Assembly: GCA_016934645.1 (NCBI GenBank)
Contig: JAFGSL010000467.1
Coordinates: forward strand, 1-13,194
Length of the DNA stretch: 13,194 nucleotides
Direction of reading: 5' to 3'
DNA from: Anaerolineae bacterium
GTDB taxonomy: Bacteria; Chloroflexota; Anaerolineae; B4-G1; SLSP01
This document shows, piece by piece, positions 13,176 through 13,194 of the stretch. The notes beneath the pieces were generated by a model that saw nothing but the letters and a program-made list of their open reading frames with translations, was not told where the DNA came from and made no database searches. Within the stretch, counting starts at the first letter, position 1. Each line of letters opens with the position of its first letter. Made by a program: the position numbers and the translations under genes.

Positions 13176-13194
13176 ACAGCATTAGGCTTGAGAG

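Overview
The window reads as chromosome from a moderately GC-rich bacterium. The likeliest source is Chloroflexota (Anaerolineae-like): a GT39-type membrane protein with a C-terminal beta-rich tail, an archaeal-resolvase-like membrane endonuclease, an XdhC-family protein and a tungsten-type aldehyde oxidoreductase fit together there. The assignment rests on gene content and remembered similarity, not on a marker gene. No rRNA, tRNA, CRISPR array, transposase or phage gene was seen.

Layout: two co-directional gene runs diverge from a 189-bp gap at 6091-6279. The left run is on the minus strand. In transcription order it holds a GT39-like membrane glycosyltransferase, an OmpR/PhoB-type response regulator, its HAMP histidine kinase, an M20 metallopeptidase with a TTG start, and the N-terminal part of a Gfo/Idh/MocA oxidoreductase cut by the window edge. 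The right run is on the plus strand: a dihydropyrimidinase/hydantoinase-type amidohydrolase, a membrane-anchored COG4741-type endonuclease that abuts it, an XdhC-family protein, an SCP2 sterol-carrier-domain protein, an iron-containing alcohol dehydrogenase and a tungsten-type aldehyde:ferredoxin oxidoreductase (AOR). The alcohol dehydrogenase and AOR suggest alcohol/aldehyde/acid interconversion. XdhC is a molybdopterin-enzyme maturation factor and AOR is a pterin enzyme, which may explain that adjacency, although XdhC normally serves xanthine dehydrogenases that are absent here.

The most striking content is not a gene. Every co-directional gap of 76-110 bp, and the divergent gap, holds an array of short units with a strictly fixed period: 7 nt in most, 8 nt in two and 9 nt in one. 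Unit sequences differ between loci and drift step by step within an array, while the spacing stays constant. Many arrays consist of a forward block followed by a reverse-complement block, giving hairpins. Arrays run into coding sequence: they supply the stop codon and last residues of the response regulator, the glycosyltransferase and the endonuclease. Two further arrays lie inside the glycosyltransferase gene, of 12 and 9 heptads (84 and 63 nt), both multiples of 21, so the reading frame is kept. Heptameric short tandem repeats (STRR) known from heterocystous cyanobacteria are the nearest precedent I know.

No gene-free stretch exceeds 300 bases. The longest are 6091-6279 (divergent promoters plus arrays) and 13026-13194 (an octamer array, then two small inverted repeats and nothing else recognised).
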